The position numbers were made by a program, and so were the translations under genes. Shown here one piece after another: positions 36,596 through 45,200 of a stretch of DNA of 64,000 bases. This DNA is from JAWLHJ01 sp039587535 (GTDB lineage: Bacteria > Gemmatimonadota > Gemmatimonadetes > Longimicrobiales > Gaopeijiaceae), in assembly GCA_039587535.1 (NCBI GenBank), contig JBDHIF010000016.1, forward strand, positions 1-64,000, in the 5' to 3' direction. Positions within the stretch are counted from its first letter, which is position 1. Each line of letters begins with the position of its first letter. Below the pieces are notes generated by a model. That model was not told the origin of the DNA, did not search any database, and saw nothing but the letters and a program-made list of their open reading frames with translations.

Positions 36596-36597
36596 CG

Positions 36598-38244
36598 CTA
36601 TTCCGGGCCTCCGATGCGGTCCCCGGGCAGCGCCGGGGCATGGACCGGGTCTCGGCGAGCCAATGTGGCCTGCTCGAAAGCGTACCCCAGCCCGAGCAGG
36701 CGCGGCTCACTGAACGCGGGGCCGAAGAAGGAAATGGCAATCGGCAACCGGTCGCTGGTGAACCCCGCCGGCACGATGAGATCCGGGAAGCCGGTGAGGT
36801 TGGCGATGTTGGTGGCGGAAGGACCTCCGCCTCCGCCCCCACCTGCGACCAGCGACGGCCGCTCGGGCGAGGTGGGATAGACGATCGCGTCCAGTTCGTG
36901 CTCCTCGAACAGCCCCTCCACGATCGAACGGGCCAGGGCAAGCCCGTGGTCACGCATGCCCACGTATGCAGACGCGTCCCTCGGCCCGCTCGCCTCCTCA
37001 CGATCGAAGAGGGCCCACCGCGTGGGGTTGGTTCCAGAGCCGTCCGGACTCAGCGTGACGGTCTCCCTGGCTCGCTCGATCATCTCCGCCAGGGTCTTGG
37101 GATATTCGGGGCCCAGAGTTTCCAGGTAATCAGGGATCTGCGCCCGGAAGTCCGGCCAACGAATCGTGGTGTACCAGTCACCCTTCACATCCAGGAACCA
37201 CTGGGGGTACCGGACCTCGACCACGGTAGCCCCAGCCCCGCGCATGGTCCTGAGAGCCGATTCGACGATCCAGTCGACCTCCTCGTCCTGCCCCGTGAAG
37301 TCCCGGGCGATGCCGATGCGAGCGCCGGCAAGAGCGCCAGCGTCCAGCGCCTCGGTGTAGTCGGCTAGGCGCCGGGCATCGGCCGGCTCCGTGGCCGGAT
37401 CGGCGTCGTCGCTGCCCGCGATGACGTTGAGCATCGCAGCCACGTCGTAGACGTGTCGCGCCATCGGCCCCGCCACATCGAACGTCAGGGACAACGGCAC
37501 GATGCCGTCACGGCTGACCAGGCCCTGGGTGGGCTTCAGGCCCACGATCCCATTCGACGCCGACGGCCCGCGCACCGATCCACCGGTATCCGTTCCGATG
37601 CCGAGCTGTGCGTAGCTTGCCGCGACCGCAACGCCCGTCCCCCCCGAGGACCCGGACGGCGTGCGGGCCACATCGTGGGGATTGCGCATGGGTCCCGACA
37701 CCGAGCCCATGGTCACACCGGAGGCGAACTCGCTCATGTTCAGCTTCGCCAGGATGATGGCACCGGCCTCCCGGAGCCGGCGCACCAGGAACGCGTCGTC
37801 CGGCGGGATCGAGCCCGCCAACAGCACGGATCCCGCCGTCGTCGGCATATCCCCCGTATCGACGTTGTCTTTGAGAACGACGGGGATCCCGTGCAGTGGT
37901 GACCTGGGCCCTCGCTCAGCGCGCTCGACGTCGAGCGCTCGGGCCGTCTCCAACGCGCGCGGATTCAGGTAGACGACCGCATTCAGCGCCGGGCCGCTCT
38001 GGTCGTACGCTTCGATGCGGGCGAGGTATCTCGCCACCAGCGCTTCCGATGTCAGGCTGCCCGCTTCGAACGCGCGTCCAAGATCTTCGATCGTGGCCTC
38101 GGACAGGGGGACCTGCGCGGCACCGGGTGGGGCGGTGGCGAGTCCCAGTGACAAGGCCAAGAAGGAAGCCACCACGGGAGTGCGGTGGTGGCGCTTGGGG
38201 GCTACGGGCCTAGGACGGCCTGTGCGGCACCGAGTGGCTTTCAT
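36598..38244 (-). CDS. Sec-exported amidase (amidase signature family)
   Basis: 548 residues from ATG 38244 with AGAGG upstream; the open frame continues far upstream into non-coding-like sequence. Signal ends PPGAAQ. Catalytic Lys in HGIPVVLKDNVDTG, cis-Ser in TPSGSSGGTG and nucleophile Ser in GTDTGGSVRGPS form the Ser-cisSer-Lys triad. A short glycine run (VAGGGGGGG) precedes the C-terminal TNIANLTGFPD block. It hydrolyses an amide outside the cytoplasm; substrate unknown. It lacks the GatC-like extension of the other amidase. Confidence 0.92.
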   Translation of the reverse strand: MKATRCRTGRPRPVAPKRHHRTPVVASFLALSLGLATAPPGAAQVPLSEATIEDLGRAFEAGSLTSEALVARYLARIEAYDQSGPALNAVVYLNPRALETARALDVERAERGPRSPLHGIPVVLKDNVDTGDMPTTAGSVLLAGSIPPDDAFLVRRLREAGAIILAKLNMSEFASGVTMGSVSGPMRNPHDVARTPSGSSGGTGVAVAASYAQLGIGTDTGGSVRGPSASNGIVGLKPTQGLVSRDGIVPLSLTFDVAGPMARHVYDVAAMLNVIAGSDDADPATEPADARRLADYTEALDAGALAGARIGIARDFTGQDEEVDWIVESALRTMRGAGATVVEVRYPQWFLDVKGDWYTTIRWPDFRAQIPDYLETLGPEYPKTLAEMIERARETVTLSPDGSGTNPTRWALFDREEASGPRDASAYVGMRDHGLALARSIVEGLFEEHELDAIVYPTSPERPSLVAGGGGGGGPSATNIANLTGFPDLIVPAGFTSDRLPIAISFFGPAFSEPRLLGLGYAFEQATLARRDPVHAPALPGDRIGGPE

Positions 38245-38412
38245 GACGACCTCTTCGGGATGCGAGAAGAACCGAAACCTACGACGTGAGCGTTGGGGCC
38301 GCGATATCACGGGACCCGGAGGGGAAAGGGCCAAGCCCTTGCCGTGTGTCGCACCGCATGCGCATCCTGCGCCGCAGCCCCTGGCTCGTTTCCCCTTACA
38401 CCGAGACACCCG

Positions 38413-39291
38413 ATGCCCGGACCCGTGACCTTCCGCACTGTGCTTTCTCTGGGTGTCACACTCACCGTAGCGGCGATCGCCGCACCTGCCACGGTCAGCG
38501 CCCAAGCCCTGGACGCGCCTCGCCCCATCGCCGCCGCCGAGACGCTCTGGATTGAGGAGATGACGTGGATGGAGGTCCGCGACGCGCTGGCAGACGGAAT
38601 GACCACGGTCATCATCGGGACCGGCGGCGTCGAGCAGAACGGTCCGTACGTCGCAAGCGGGAAGCACAACTTCGTCCTGTCCGCGACCGCAGAGGCTATC
38701 GCTCGCGAGCTGGGGGACGCGCTCGTCGCTCCCATCGTGAAGTTCGTGCCTGAGGGGAGTATCGACCCGCCTTCGGGGCATATGCGCTATCACGCCACGA
38801 TCAGCGTCAGGCAGGAAACCTTCGAAGCGCTCCTGACCGACATCGCCTCCAGCTTCGCCGCCCACGGCTTCACGGACATCGTCCTCATCGGGGACAGCGG
38901 AGGGAACACCCGGGGCATGGAGAACGTGGCGGCCGCCCTCAACGACGCGTGGGCCGATCGGCCGGCCCGCATCTACCACATCCCGGAGTACTACTCCGAG
39001 GACATCTACTCCTGCGACTACCTCAAGGCCGAGCTCGGCATCTTCCAGGAGCCCGACGAGTGTGTGGCCACCAGGAACGAGTACCACGACGACTACCACT
39101 ACTCATCGATCATCGCGACCACCGACCCCACCCGCATCCGAGCCCAGCAACGCATGGATGCCAGCCTGTTCAGCATCAACGGGGTGGACCTGACACCCCT
39201 GTCCCGGACCATCGCCAACGGCCGCCGATTGGTCCAATACCGCGCCGAGATCACCGCCCGCGCCATCAGGGAGGCCATGGCGGGCCGGTGA
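38413..39291 (+). CDS. Exported creatininase-like protein with altered metal ligands
   Basis: 292 residues from ATG 38413; signal ends VSAQA. The fold is creatininase/mycofactocin-MftE-like (TTVIIGTGGVEQNGPYVASG, MRYHATISVRQETFEALL, DIVLIGDSGGNTRGM). The usual EQHG...GTD and NGHGGN ligand positions read EQNG, SGKHN and GDSGGN here, so several histidines and the Asp are replaced. This is a subfamily with another metal site or substrate, or a non-catalytic role. Divergent from the amidase gene across 168 bp. Confidence 0.85.
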   Translation: MPGPVTFRTVLSLGVTLTVAAIAAPATVSAQALDAPRPIAAAETLWIEEMTWMEVRDALADGMTTVIIGTGGVEQNGPYVASGKHNFVLSATAEAIARELGDALVAPIVKFVPEGSIDPPSGHMRYHATISVRQETFEALLTDIASSFAAHGFTDIVLIGDSGGNTRGMENVAAALNDAWADRPARIYHIPEYYSEDIYSCDYLKAELGIFQEPDECVATRNEYHDDYHYSSIIATTDPTRIRAQQRMDASLFSINGVDLTPLSRTIANGRRLVQYRAEITARAIREAMAGR

Positions 39292-39309
39292 GCTCGCAAA
39301 GAAGCGTCT

Positions 39310-40065
39310 ATGCTCCGTGACCTTCTGCGACGTGGCGATCTGCGTTACCGAGCGCGCAGGTACCTCAAACGAGTGGATCCCGATGGGATCCGGTGGCTCC
39401 GGGAGGCCCTGTCTCCGGGAGACGTCGTGGTGGACATCGGAGCCCACAAGGGCGGGTACACATACTGGATGCGGGCGACGGTGGGCTCGGAAGGCATGGT
39501 GTATGCCTTCGAGCCGCAGCCCGTGCTCGCGGAGTACCTGAGGCAGGCGGTACGGGCGTTCTCCTGGACCAACGTGCACGTGGAGGGTACCGCCCTCTCA
39601 TCGAACCGGGGCGCCGCGACTTTGCACGCTCCGGGCCGCGGGCCTACCCCGTCCGCCACGGTCGTGCGGCCTCCCTCGGAAGGCCCGGTGGACAGCTACC
39701 CGGTTGGGGTTGACACCCTGGACGGCTTCCTCGCCGAGAACGCCCCGTCCACTCCCGTCCGGCTGATCAAGTGCGATGTCGAGGGCCACGAGCTCGACGT
39801 CTTTCGCGGAGCCGAGCAGACGCTCGCCCGACATCGGCCCGTGTTGCTGTTCGAGTGCGAAGCACGCCACGACCCCACGCGTCTGGTCAACGACGTGTTC
39901 GGTCACCTGCAAGACCGAGGTTACAGTGGCTCGTTCTTCTGGAAGGGTGAGCACAGACCGCTGGAGGAGTTCGAGGTCAGCCTGCATCAGGTCGTCGACC
40001 GTTCTCCTTATGCGAACAACTTCATCTTCGAGCCCGAGGAACCATCGGTACGCGGTGAGGTGTGA
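39310..40065 (+). CDS. FkbM-family SAM-dependent methyltransferase
   Basis: 251 residues. SAM-binding motif VVVDIGAHKGGYTYWM at about 40-55, then VYAFEPQPVLAEYL and LIKCDVEGHELDVFRGAEQTL, classic FkbM blocks. These enzymes O-methylate sugars, lipids or secondary metabolites. No transport or polysaccharide genes are beside it. It begins 18 bp after the creatininase-like gene. Confidence 0.92.
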   Translation: MLRDLLRRGDLRYRARRYLKRVDPDGIRWLREALSPGDVVVDIGAHKGGYTYWMRATVGSEGMVYAFEPQPVLAEYLRQAVRAFSWTNVHVEGTALSSNRGAATLHAPGRGPTPSATVVRPPSEGPVDSYPVGVDTLDGFLAENAPSTPVRLIKCDVEGHELDVFRGAEQTLARHRPVLLFECEARHDPTRLVNDVFGHLQDRGYSGSFFWKGEHRPLEEFEVSLHQVVDRSPYANNFIFEPEEPSVRGEV

Positions 40066-40270
40066 ACGGAATGAGCTGGAGGACATGCAGGGTCGGAGGA
40101 ACGCGGCAGACCTCACATCCCCGAGGTTCGGAGCGGCGGAGTATGCGGCCATCCCTCTAGCAGCCGCGGGGATCGAAGCGCACCCGGGCGGCCTGAGCCC
40201 GCCTTGTGCAGTGGGCTGCCAGGTCTCACTCTCATCAGTCCTCCCGATGATCCATGAACAGGGTTTGACC

Positions 40271-42685
40271 ATGCGCCATGCTCTTCGCACCTCAGCGACC
40301 CGCCTCCTGTTGGCCAGCCTCTCGGTGACCGCTGCGGTCCTCGCCCTGCTCCTGGTGCCTTCCGCCGGATCGGCCCAGCAGCTTTACGACTTCGGAACGG
40401 CTTTCGGCCGCGCGGCCGCCGTGACCGGCGGAGAGGTCCTGGTGGGTGAGCCCCAGAACGTCATCCGTCCGGGAAGGATCTACGTCTACCGAGCCTCGAC
40501 ATCGGGCTGGATGGACACTCAGATCCTCACGGCCTCCGACGCCCAGCGCTCCGATGGGTTCGGACGAGCCATGGCCGGGTACGGCGACGGACTCCTGGTC
40601 GGCGCGCCCCAGGCCAGTAACGGCGACGGAGCGGCGTACCTCTTCGTACGCGGTGAGGAGGGTTGGCGCGAGTCGGCCCGCCTCGACGCCAGGCCCGGGG
40701 CCGTGGGCACCGGCGCGGCGGTAGCTCTGACCGAGAGCGCGGCCGCGGTGGTGGAGGGAGGGGAGACGGGAGAACGGGTGCGGGTGTATGCACGGGACGG
40801 TGGGACGCTGCGAGAGGAAGTGACCCTGACCGCCTCCTCCGCGGATCGACGCTTCGGCGCTGCGTTGGCCTTCCTCGGTGAGGATCGGCTCCTGGTCTGC
40901 GCCGCCGACGCTGACGGCAGCCTCATCGTGGAGACCTTTCGACGGGACGGCGGAGGTCTCTGGGCACCGGCCGGGACCCTGGATACCGACGTACCCTTCC
41001 AGGCGGCCGGTGGCCTGCTTTCTCAGGATCCGTACAAGGAATGCGGGCTGGCGGCCGACGAGGGCATCATCGCCGTTGGTGCGCCGCTGGGCGCCGGCGG
41101 TGCAGGTTCCGTGACCGTTTTCCGGATCGACGCGGATGAGAACGCCGTGCGTGAGACGGTTCTGATGCCACCCCAAGGAGCGCTCGGCGGCTTCGGCACC
41201 TCTGTCGGACTCGCTGGAGGAACCCTCTGGGTGGGGGCGCCGAACGCGGGAGGACTCATGGGAGCGGTGGTCCATTTCCAGCAGAGCCCTGAAGGTTGGA
41301 GCCAAGGTACCGTCGTCGCCGGACCCGGGACGGACTTCATGCCCGTGTTCGGGCTGGCCCTGGCCGCCGGACCGGACCTGGCCGTGGTCGGGTCGCCTGG
41401 CGACGCCTACGGAGCCGGTATCGCCGTGGGGTTCGAACGCGCCGGTGGCTCATGGGCGGAAGCCGGTCGCCTCGAGGGCGAGGTGGAGGGATACGAAGCG
41501 GTCACGGGAGAGGCCGTGGATTGCACGGAGGGTAGCGCCGCCATCTTCTCCTGCGAGCAGATGGACCTCGTGGCCCTGCTTCCGGTGCACGAGCTGGGCG
41601 CTTCTCGAGGCGCCATGGTGAACGACGTCTGGGGTTGGACAGACCCGCAGACGGGACGCGAGTACGCCGTGGTCGGCAGATCGGAAGGCACATCGTTCGT
41701 GGATGTCACCGACCCCAGCCGACCGGTCTATCTCGGGCAGCTCCCCAAGACCGAAGGCAGCCGCGGGCAGGCGTGGCGAGACGTGAAGGTCTTGAGGGAT
41801 CACGCCCTGGTGGTGGCGGACAACGCCGGCCAACACGGGATGCAGGTCTTCGACCTTACCCGTCTCCGTGACGTCGATCCCGCCGCGCCGCCCACCTTCG
41901 AGCCCGACGCCCTGTACGACGAGATCGCCAGCGCCCACAACCTCGCCGTCAACGAGGAGACCGGGTTCGCCTATACGGTGGGCAACTCGGGCGGAGGACG
42001 CGGGTGTGCCTCCATCCACATGATCGACATGAGCGACCCTGACAATCCCACCTTCGCCGGTTGCTACAACGACCCCAGCATCGGGCTGGGTGCGGCCGGT
42101 CAGACACACGACGCCCAGTGCGTCCTCTATCACGGGCCGGACGCGCGATACCAGGGACGAGAGGTCTGTTTCGCGTACGGCGAGACCGCGATCAGCATCG
42201 GGGACGTCACCGACCGGGACGCCACCGTGATCGTGGGCAACGCCAGCATGCCGAACACGGCCTACATCCATCAGGGATGGCTCACGGAAGACCACCGCTA
42301 CATCTACGTGAACGACGAGCTGGACGAGATGAACGGGCTGACCGACCGCACCCGGACCATGATCTGGGACGTTGCTGAGCTGGACGATCCGGTCTTGGCC
42401 GGCGAGTACCTGGGCGAGACGTCTGCAACGGACCACAACTTGTACGTCCGCGGGAACTACATGTACCAGTCGAACTACGCGGCGGGCCTCAGGGTCATCG
42501 ACATCTCGGACCCGGAGAACCCGAGAGAGGTGGGCCACTTCGACACTGCGCCGTTCGCGGATGACGTGCCTGGCTTCTTCGACGGATCCTGGAGCAATTA
42601 CCCGTTCTTCGAGAGCGGAAACATTCTCGTCACGAGCCACAAGCAGGGGCTCTTCGTCTTGAAGCGCCGGGTACCGATCAGTTGA
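40271..42685 (+). CDS. Choice-of-anchor-B protein: FG-GAP repeats fused to LVIVD repeats
   Basis: 804 residues from ATG 40271 (AGGG upstream; another ATG lies seven codons earlier). Sec signal ends GSAQQ. Residues about 30-410 hold repeated FG-GAP-like units (DGFGRAMAGYGDGLLVGAPQ, GGFGTSVGLAGGTLWVGAP). Residues about 430-800 hold LVIVD units (SFVDVTDPSRPVYLGQLP, IHMIDMSDPDNPTFAG, RVIDISDPENPREVG). Such proteins are exported and surface-linked with unknown ligands. The stop overlaps the next start by four bases (TTGA). Confidence 0.88.
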   Translation: MRHALRTSATRLLLASLSVTAAVLALLLVPSAGSAQQLYDFGTAFGRAAAVTGGEVLVGEPQNVIRPGRIYVYRASTSGWMDTQILTASDAQRSDGFGRAMAGYGDGLLVGAPQASNGDGAAYLFVRGEEGWRESARLDARPGAVGTGAAVALTESAAAVVEGGETGERVRVYARDGGTLREEVTLTASSADRRFGAALAFLGEDRLLVCAADADGSLIVETFRRDGGGLWAPAGTLDTDVPFQAAGGLLSQDPYKECGLAADEGIIAVGAPLGAGGAGSVTVFRIDADENAVRETVLMPPQGALGGFGTSVGLAGGTLWVGAPNAGGLMGAVVHFQQSPEGWSQGTVVAGPGTDFMPVFGLALAAGPDLAVVGSPGDAYGAGIAVGFERAGGSWAEAGRLEGEVEGYEAVTGEAVDCTEGSAAIFSCEQMDLVALLPVHELGASRGAMVNDVWGWTDPQTGREYAVVGRSEGTSFVDVTDPSRPVYLGQLPKTEGSRGQAWRDVKVLRDHALVVADNAGQHGMQVFDLTRLRDVDPAAPPTFEPDALYDEIASAHNLAVNEETGFAYTVGNSGGGRGCASIHMIDMSDPDNPTFAGCYNDPSIGLGAAGQTHDAQCVLYHGPDARYQGREVCFAYGETAISIGDVTDRDATVIVGNASMPNTAYIHQGWLTEDHRYIYVNDELDEMNGLTDRTRTMIWDVAELDDPVLAGEYLGETSATDHNLYVRGNYMYQSNYAAGLRVIDISDPENPREVGHFDTAPFADDVPGFFDGSWSNYPFFESGNILVTSHKQGLFVLKRRVPIS

Positions 42686-43101
42686 GTCCCGCGGGCTACT
42701 CGGGGACGCCTCTGGCGCGGAAGCTGGGGATCAAGGCGGAGATGACCTGCGCCGCCATCGACGCCCCTCCCGCATACGAGATCCTTCTGGATGGTCTTCC
42801 GGATGGAGTGAGCTTCGACACCGACGTACGAGGGCCCCTGGACTTCGTGCACGTGTTCGTGGACGAGGCCGCCGGGCTCCGCGCGCGGCTGGCCAACCTC
42901 CGGCAACGAATCGCGCCCGACGGAATGATCTGGGTTTCCTGGCCGAAGAAGGCGTCGGGTGTGAAGACGGACGTCAACGGCAACGTCGTGAGGGACGCGG
43001 GCCTGGGAGCCGGCCTGGTGGACATCAAGGTATGTGCGGTAGACGAAACCTGGTCCGGCCTGAAGTTCGTGATCCCGCGGGCGCAACGCCGACGGCGCTG
43101 A
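42682..43101 (+). CDS. DUF3052 family protein
   Basis: 139 residues beginning with TTG in a TTGA overlap with the exported protein upstream. GYSGTPLARKLGIKAEM at the start and WVSWPKKASGVKTDVN in the middle match DUF3052, a small cytoplasmic family of unknown function, with a C-terminal VDIKVCAVDETWSGLKFV. Coupling to an exported protein is odd and may only reflect genome compaction. It converges with the DUF1028 gene across 21 bp. Confidence 0.88.
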   Translation: MSPAGYSGTPLARKLGIKAEMTCAAIDAPPAYEILLDGLPDGVSFDTDVRGPLDFVHVFVDEAAGLRARLANLRQRIAPDGMIWVSWPKKASGVKTDVNGNVVRDAGLGAGLVDIKVCAVDETWSGLKFVIPRAQRRRR

Positions 43102-43122
43102 CCGACTCTTACTCCGCGATCC

Positions 43123-44226
43123 TCAGCGCCGCACCCAGGTGAGCTCCCGGATGATCCTGCGGAGCTCCTCGGCCTTCCCCTCGGCCTCGAGGGTCGTCCA
43201 CATGGCCGTGACCGCCGCCTCGTCCACCAACCCCGGGGGGCTCCCGCCCGACTCGCTGTTGGATAGGCCCCGGTCACCCCGAAAAGCGTCCACTGCGGCC
43301 GCGATCTCATCGTCGTAGGATCGCCATCCTTCATCGCGCTCCAGGACCTCCACGTCCCCCCGGTAGTAGCCGAGGGCGTGCATGATGAGCTTCACCTGCC
43401 ACACGTCCGAGCCCGTCTGCTGCTGCAGCGTCCTGAACCCGAGCTTGCCCGAGATCGCGTCATAGACGCGCCGCATCTCCCCCACAGGCTCCGGGTGCTC
43501 ACATACGTTCACGTGTACGGTCTGTCCATCGTCCCGACGCGCCATTCCGTCACGAGGGTCGGCGACCATCACCGCCGCGGACTGCATCCTCCCGTACCTC
43601 CGGTCACCACCCGCCGCCTGTCCTGCCTCCATCGCCGCGATGAGACGATCCGCGAGGTGGAGATGTGATCCCTCGGTGGCCTCGAAAGAGGTCGCCACCG
43701 CATCGAGGACCTCTGGCCCCATTAGAACGTTCCCCTGGGTGGCATAGTTCAGCCCTGCGCGGTGGCCCGCCCAGTCACCAGGGCGGGTGCCCGTGTGCTG
43801 AGCGCTTCGCCCGTCCGCGGAGATCACGCCGACCTGCCGGCGATCGGCTCCGTCGTCCCGACCGAGCGCGGACCGGAGTGCCTCTTCGGGATCCACACCG
43901 CGCTCGATCATGTCGAGCAGCTCCTGTCCGTACTGCGTTCGAGTGGACGCCTGAGTCGCAACGGCGCCCACCCCCACACGAATCCAGGGCACCCCGTTCC
44001 CGACACACGCGTTCCGCGTGGTCACCGCGGCACCCACCTCACCGGTCACCGGATCCACACCCACGATCGAGAACGTGTGGAACTCGAGCTCCTCACCTTC
44101 CCATCCGACGGGCTCCTGGGCGTCGACGGCCCGCGGAGCCACCGCCGACGAGATCGGGAGGACCAGGAGCGCAACGAAGATCGGTACGGCCATAGCAGGG
44201 GCGGAGGACTGAATCACGGTTGGCAT
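43123..44226 (-). CDS. Exported DUF1028 protein with C-terminal peptidoglycan-binding-like domain
   Basis: 367 residues from ATG 44226; signal ends AVDAQE. The DUF1028 core (FHTFSIVGVDPVTGEVGAAV, VATQASTRTQYGQELLDM, LNYATQGNVLMGPEV) resembles Ntn hydrolases; activity is unproven. The C-terminal 90 residues (VKLIMHALGYYRGDVE... AAAVDAFRGDRGL) look like a PGB-1 domain, which would anchor it to cell wall. Longer upstream starts lack support. No partner gene is obvious. Confidence 0.87.
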   Translation of the reverse strand: MPTVIQSSAPAMAVPIFVALLVLPISSAVAPRAVDAQEPVGWEGEELEFHTFSIVGVDPVTGEVGAAVTTRNACVGNGVPWIRVGVGAVATQASTRTQYGQELLDMIERGVDPEEALRSALGRDDGADRRQVGVISADGRSAQHTGTRPGDWAGHRAGLNYATQGNVLMGPEVLDAVATSFEATEGSHLHLADRLIAAMEAGQAAGGDRRYGRMQSAAVMVADPRDGMARRDDGQTVHVNVCEHPEPVGEMRRVYDAISGKLGFRTLQQQTGSDVWQVKLIMHALGYYRGDVEVLERDEGWRSYDDEIAAAVDAFRGDRGLSNSESGGSPPGLVDEAAVTAMWTTLEAEGKAEELRRIIRELTWVRR

Positions 44227-44333
44227 GGGGAGCGCCTGGTTCGGGGGACGGATCTCCGCGAAGGTAGGCCCCTGGCCCAGGGTGCGGGAGGGTTTGGGGG
44301 CAGAGTATCCCCCCACGACCCGAATCAATACGA

Positions 44334-44364
44334 AAGGGCCTCCACCCAAACGATGGAGGCCCTT
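44334..44364 (-). terminator. Intrinsic terminator-like hairpin
   Basis: AAGGGCCTCCA (44334-44344) pairs with TGGAGGCCCTT (44354-44364), a perfect 11-bp stem with 9-base loop. It lies 50 bp after the lipoprotein stop (44414) on the minus strand and is followed there by TTTCG. Confidence 0.75.
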
Positions 44365-44413
44365 CGTCGCTCTGACGACGCCCCGATGTCGGCCGGGCGT
44401 TGTCGGATGCCGA

Positions 44414-45034
44414 CTAGCTGATGGACAAGGACTTCGAAAAGTCGATGCCGCACACCGAGCCCTGCATGGTGCTAGAGCCAGACTGCATGCCAGCGTTCAC
44501 GTCCATGGAGAACGTCACGTCGATGGTGCATGTCCCCTCTCGTTGGTCGGCGGCTGTCCAATCCACGGCGCCCATGAAGGAGCCGTCGAAGGCGAACATC
44601 TCCTGCGCGACCTCCATGTCCAGCTGCGCGGTGACAGACGGTGCCCCATCGAGCGTGAAGACCGTCCCGTCGTCCGCCTCGCCGACGCATCCGTCGTGGA
44701 TCTGGGTCAGCTCGAAGGATAGCGTGCCCTCACCGGTCTCGTCGTCCATCTGACCCTGGAGCTCGGCATCGACGCTCACCGTGCCACCGAGCTCACAGTC
44801 ACCCGTGAAGGAGACGGACTCGTCGTAGGTAACGGTGACGGCAGCCGGTCCTGCGGCCGGAGCACCCTGCTGGGTCGCTCCGAAGGCGCCGTTGATGACC
44901 TGCGCTCCAACAACCTCGGCGAGCGCCTCGGCTTCGGCCTGGGAGAGATCCCCCACGTCGGTTGGGCTATCGTCACAAGCCCCTACCGCAATGATCAGCG
45001 CGATCGCCGCGCCTCGAACATACATCCGGCTCAT
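44414..45034 (-). CDS. Lipoprotein of unknown function
   Basis: 206 residues from the ATG at 45034, which has GAGG nine bases upstream; an ATG at 45043 sits directly against it. Lipobox ends at C20 (AVGAC), followed by an acidic helix (LSQAEAEALAEVVG). The rest is beta-rich (FTGDCELGGTVSVDAELQG, EGTLSFELTQIHDGC, CTIDVTFSMDVNAG) with four Cys that could form disulfides. No family is recognised. Its own terminator follows. Confidence 0.75.
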   Translation of the reverse strand: MSRMYVRGAAIALIIAVGACDDSPTDVGDLSQAEAEALAEVVGAQVINGAFGATQQGAPAAGPAAVTVTYDESVSFTGDCELGGTVSVDAELQGQMDDETGEGTLSFELTQIHDGCVGEADDGTVFTLDGAPSVTAQLDMEVAQEMFAFDGSFMGAVDWTAADQREGTCTIDVTFSMDVNAGMQSGSSTMQGSVCGIDFSKSLSIS

Positions 45035-45200
45035 TTGTCTCATCCTCGCGTGGCTGTACCCATGTGCGACCACACCCAAAAGAGCAACATATGGGCCGTA
45101 CCACCTATGTCCTTTGCCGACAACCCTTTGACACCTTAGGGCACCCGAAATGAGCGCCCCATGGTGTCGCGATCCACCAGGGGGCGTGGCAGGTCGCACC

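Noticed and set aside
38245..39099. Upstream extension of the amidase frame
   Set aside because: It runs antisense across the creatininase-like gene; the ATG at 38244 gives a signal peptide and has a Shine-Dalgarno.
40066..40270. Possible small gene or RNA in the 205-bp gap before the FG-GAP gene
   Set aside because: The open frame there is only an upstream extension, and no hairpin or promoter is convincing.
41450..42640. Minus-strand open frame of 396 codons
   Set aside because: Mirror of the LVIVD-repeat gene; the regular Val/His pattern comes from the repeats on the other strand.
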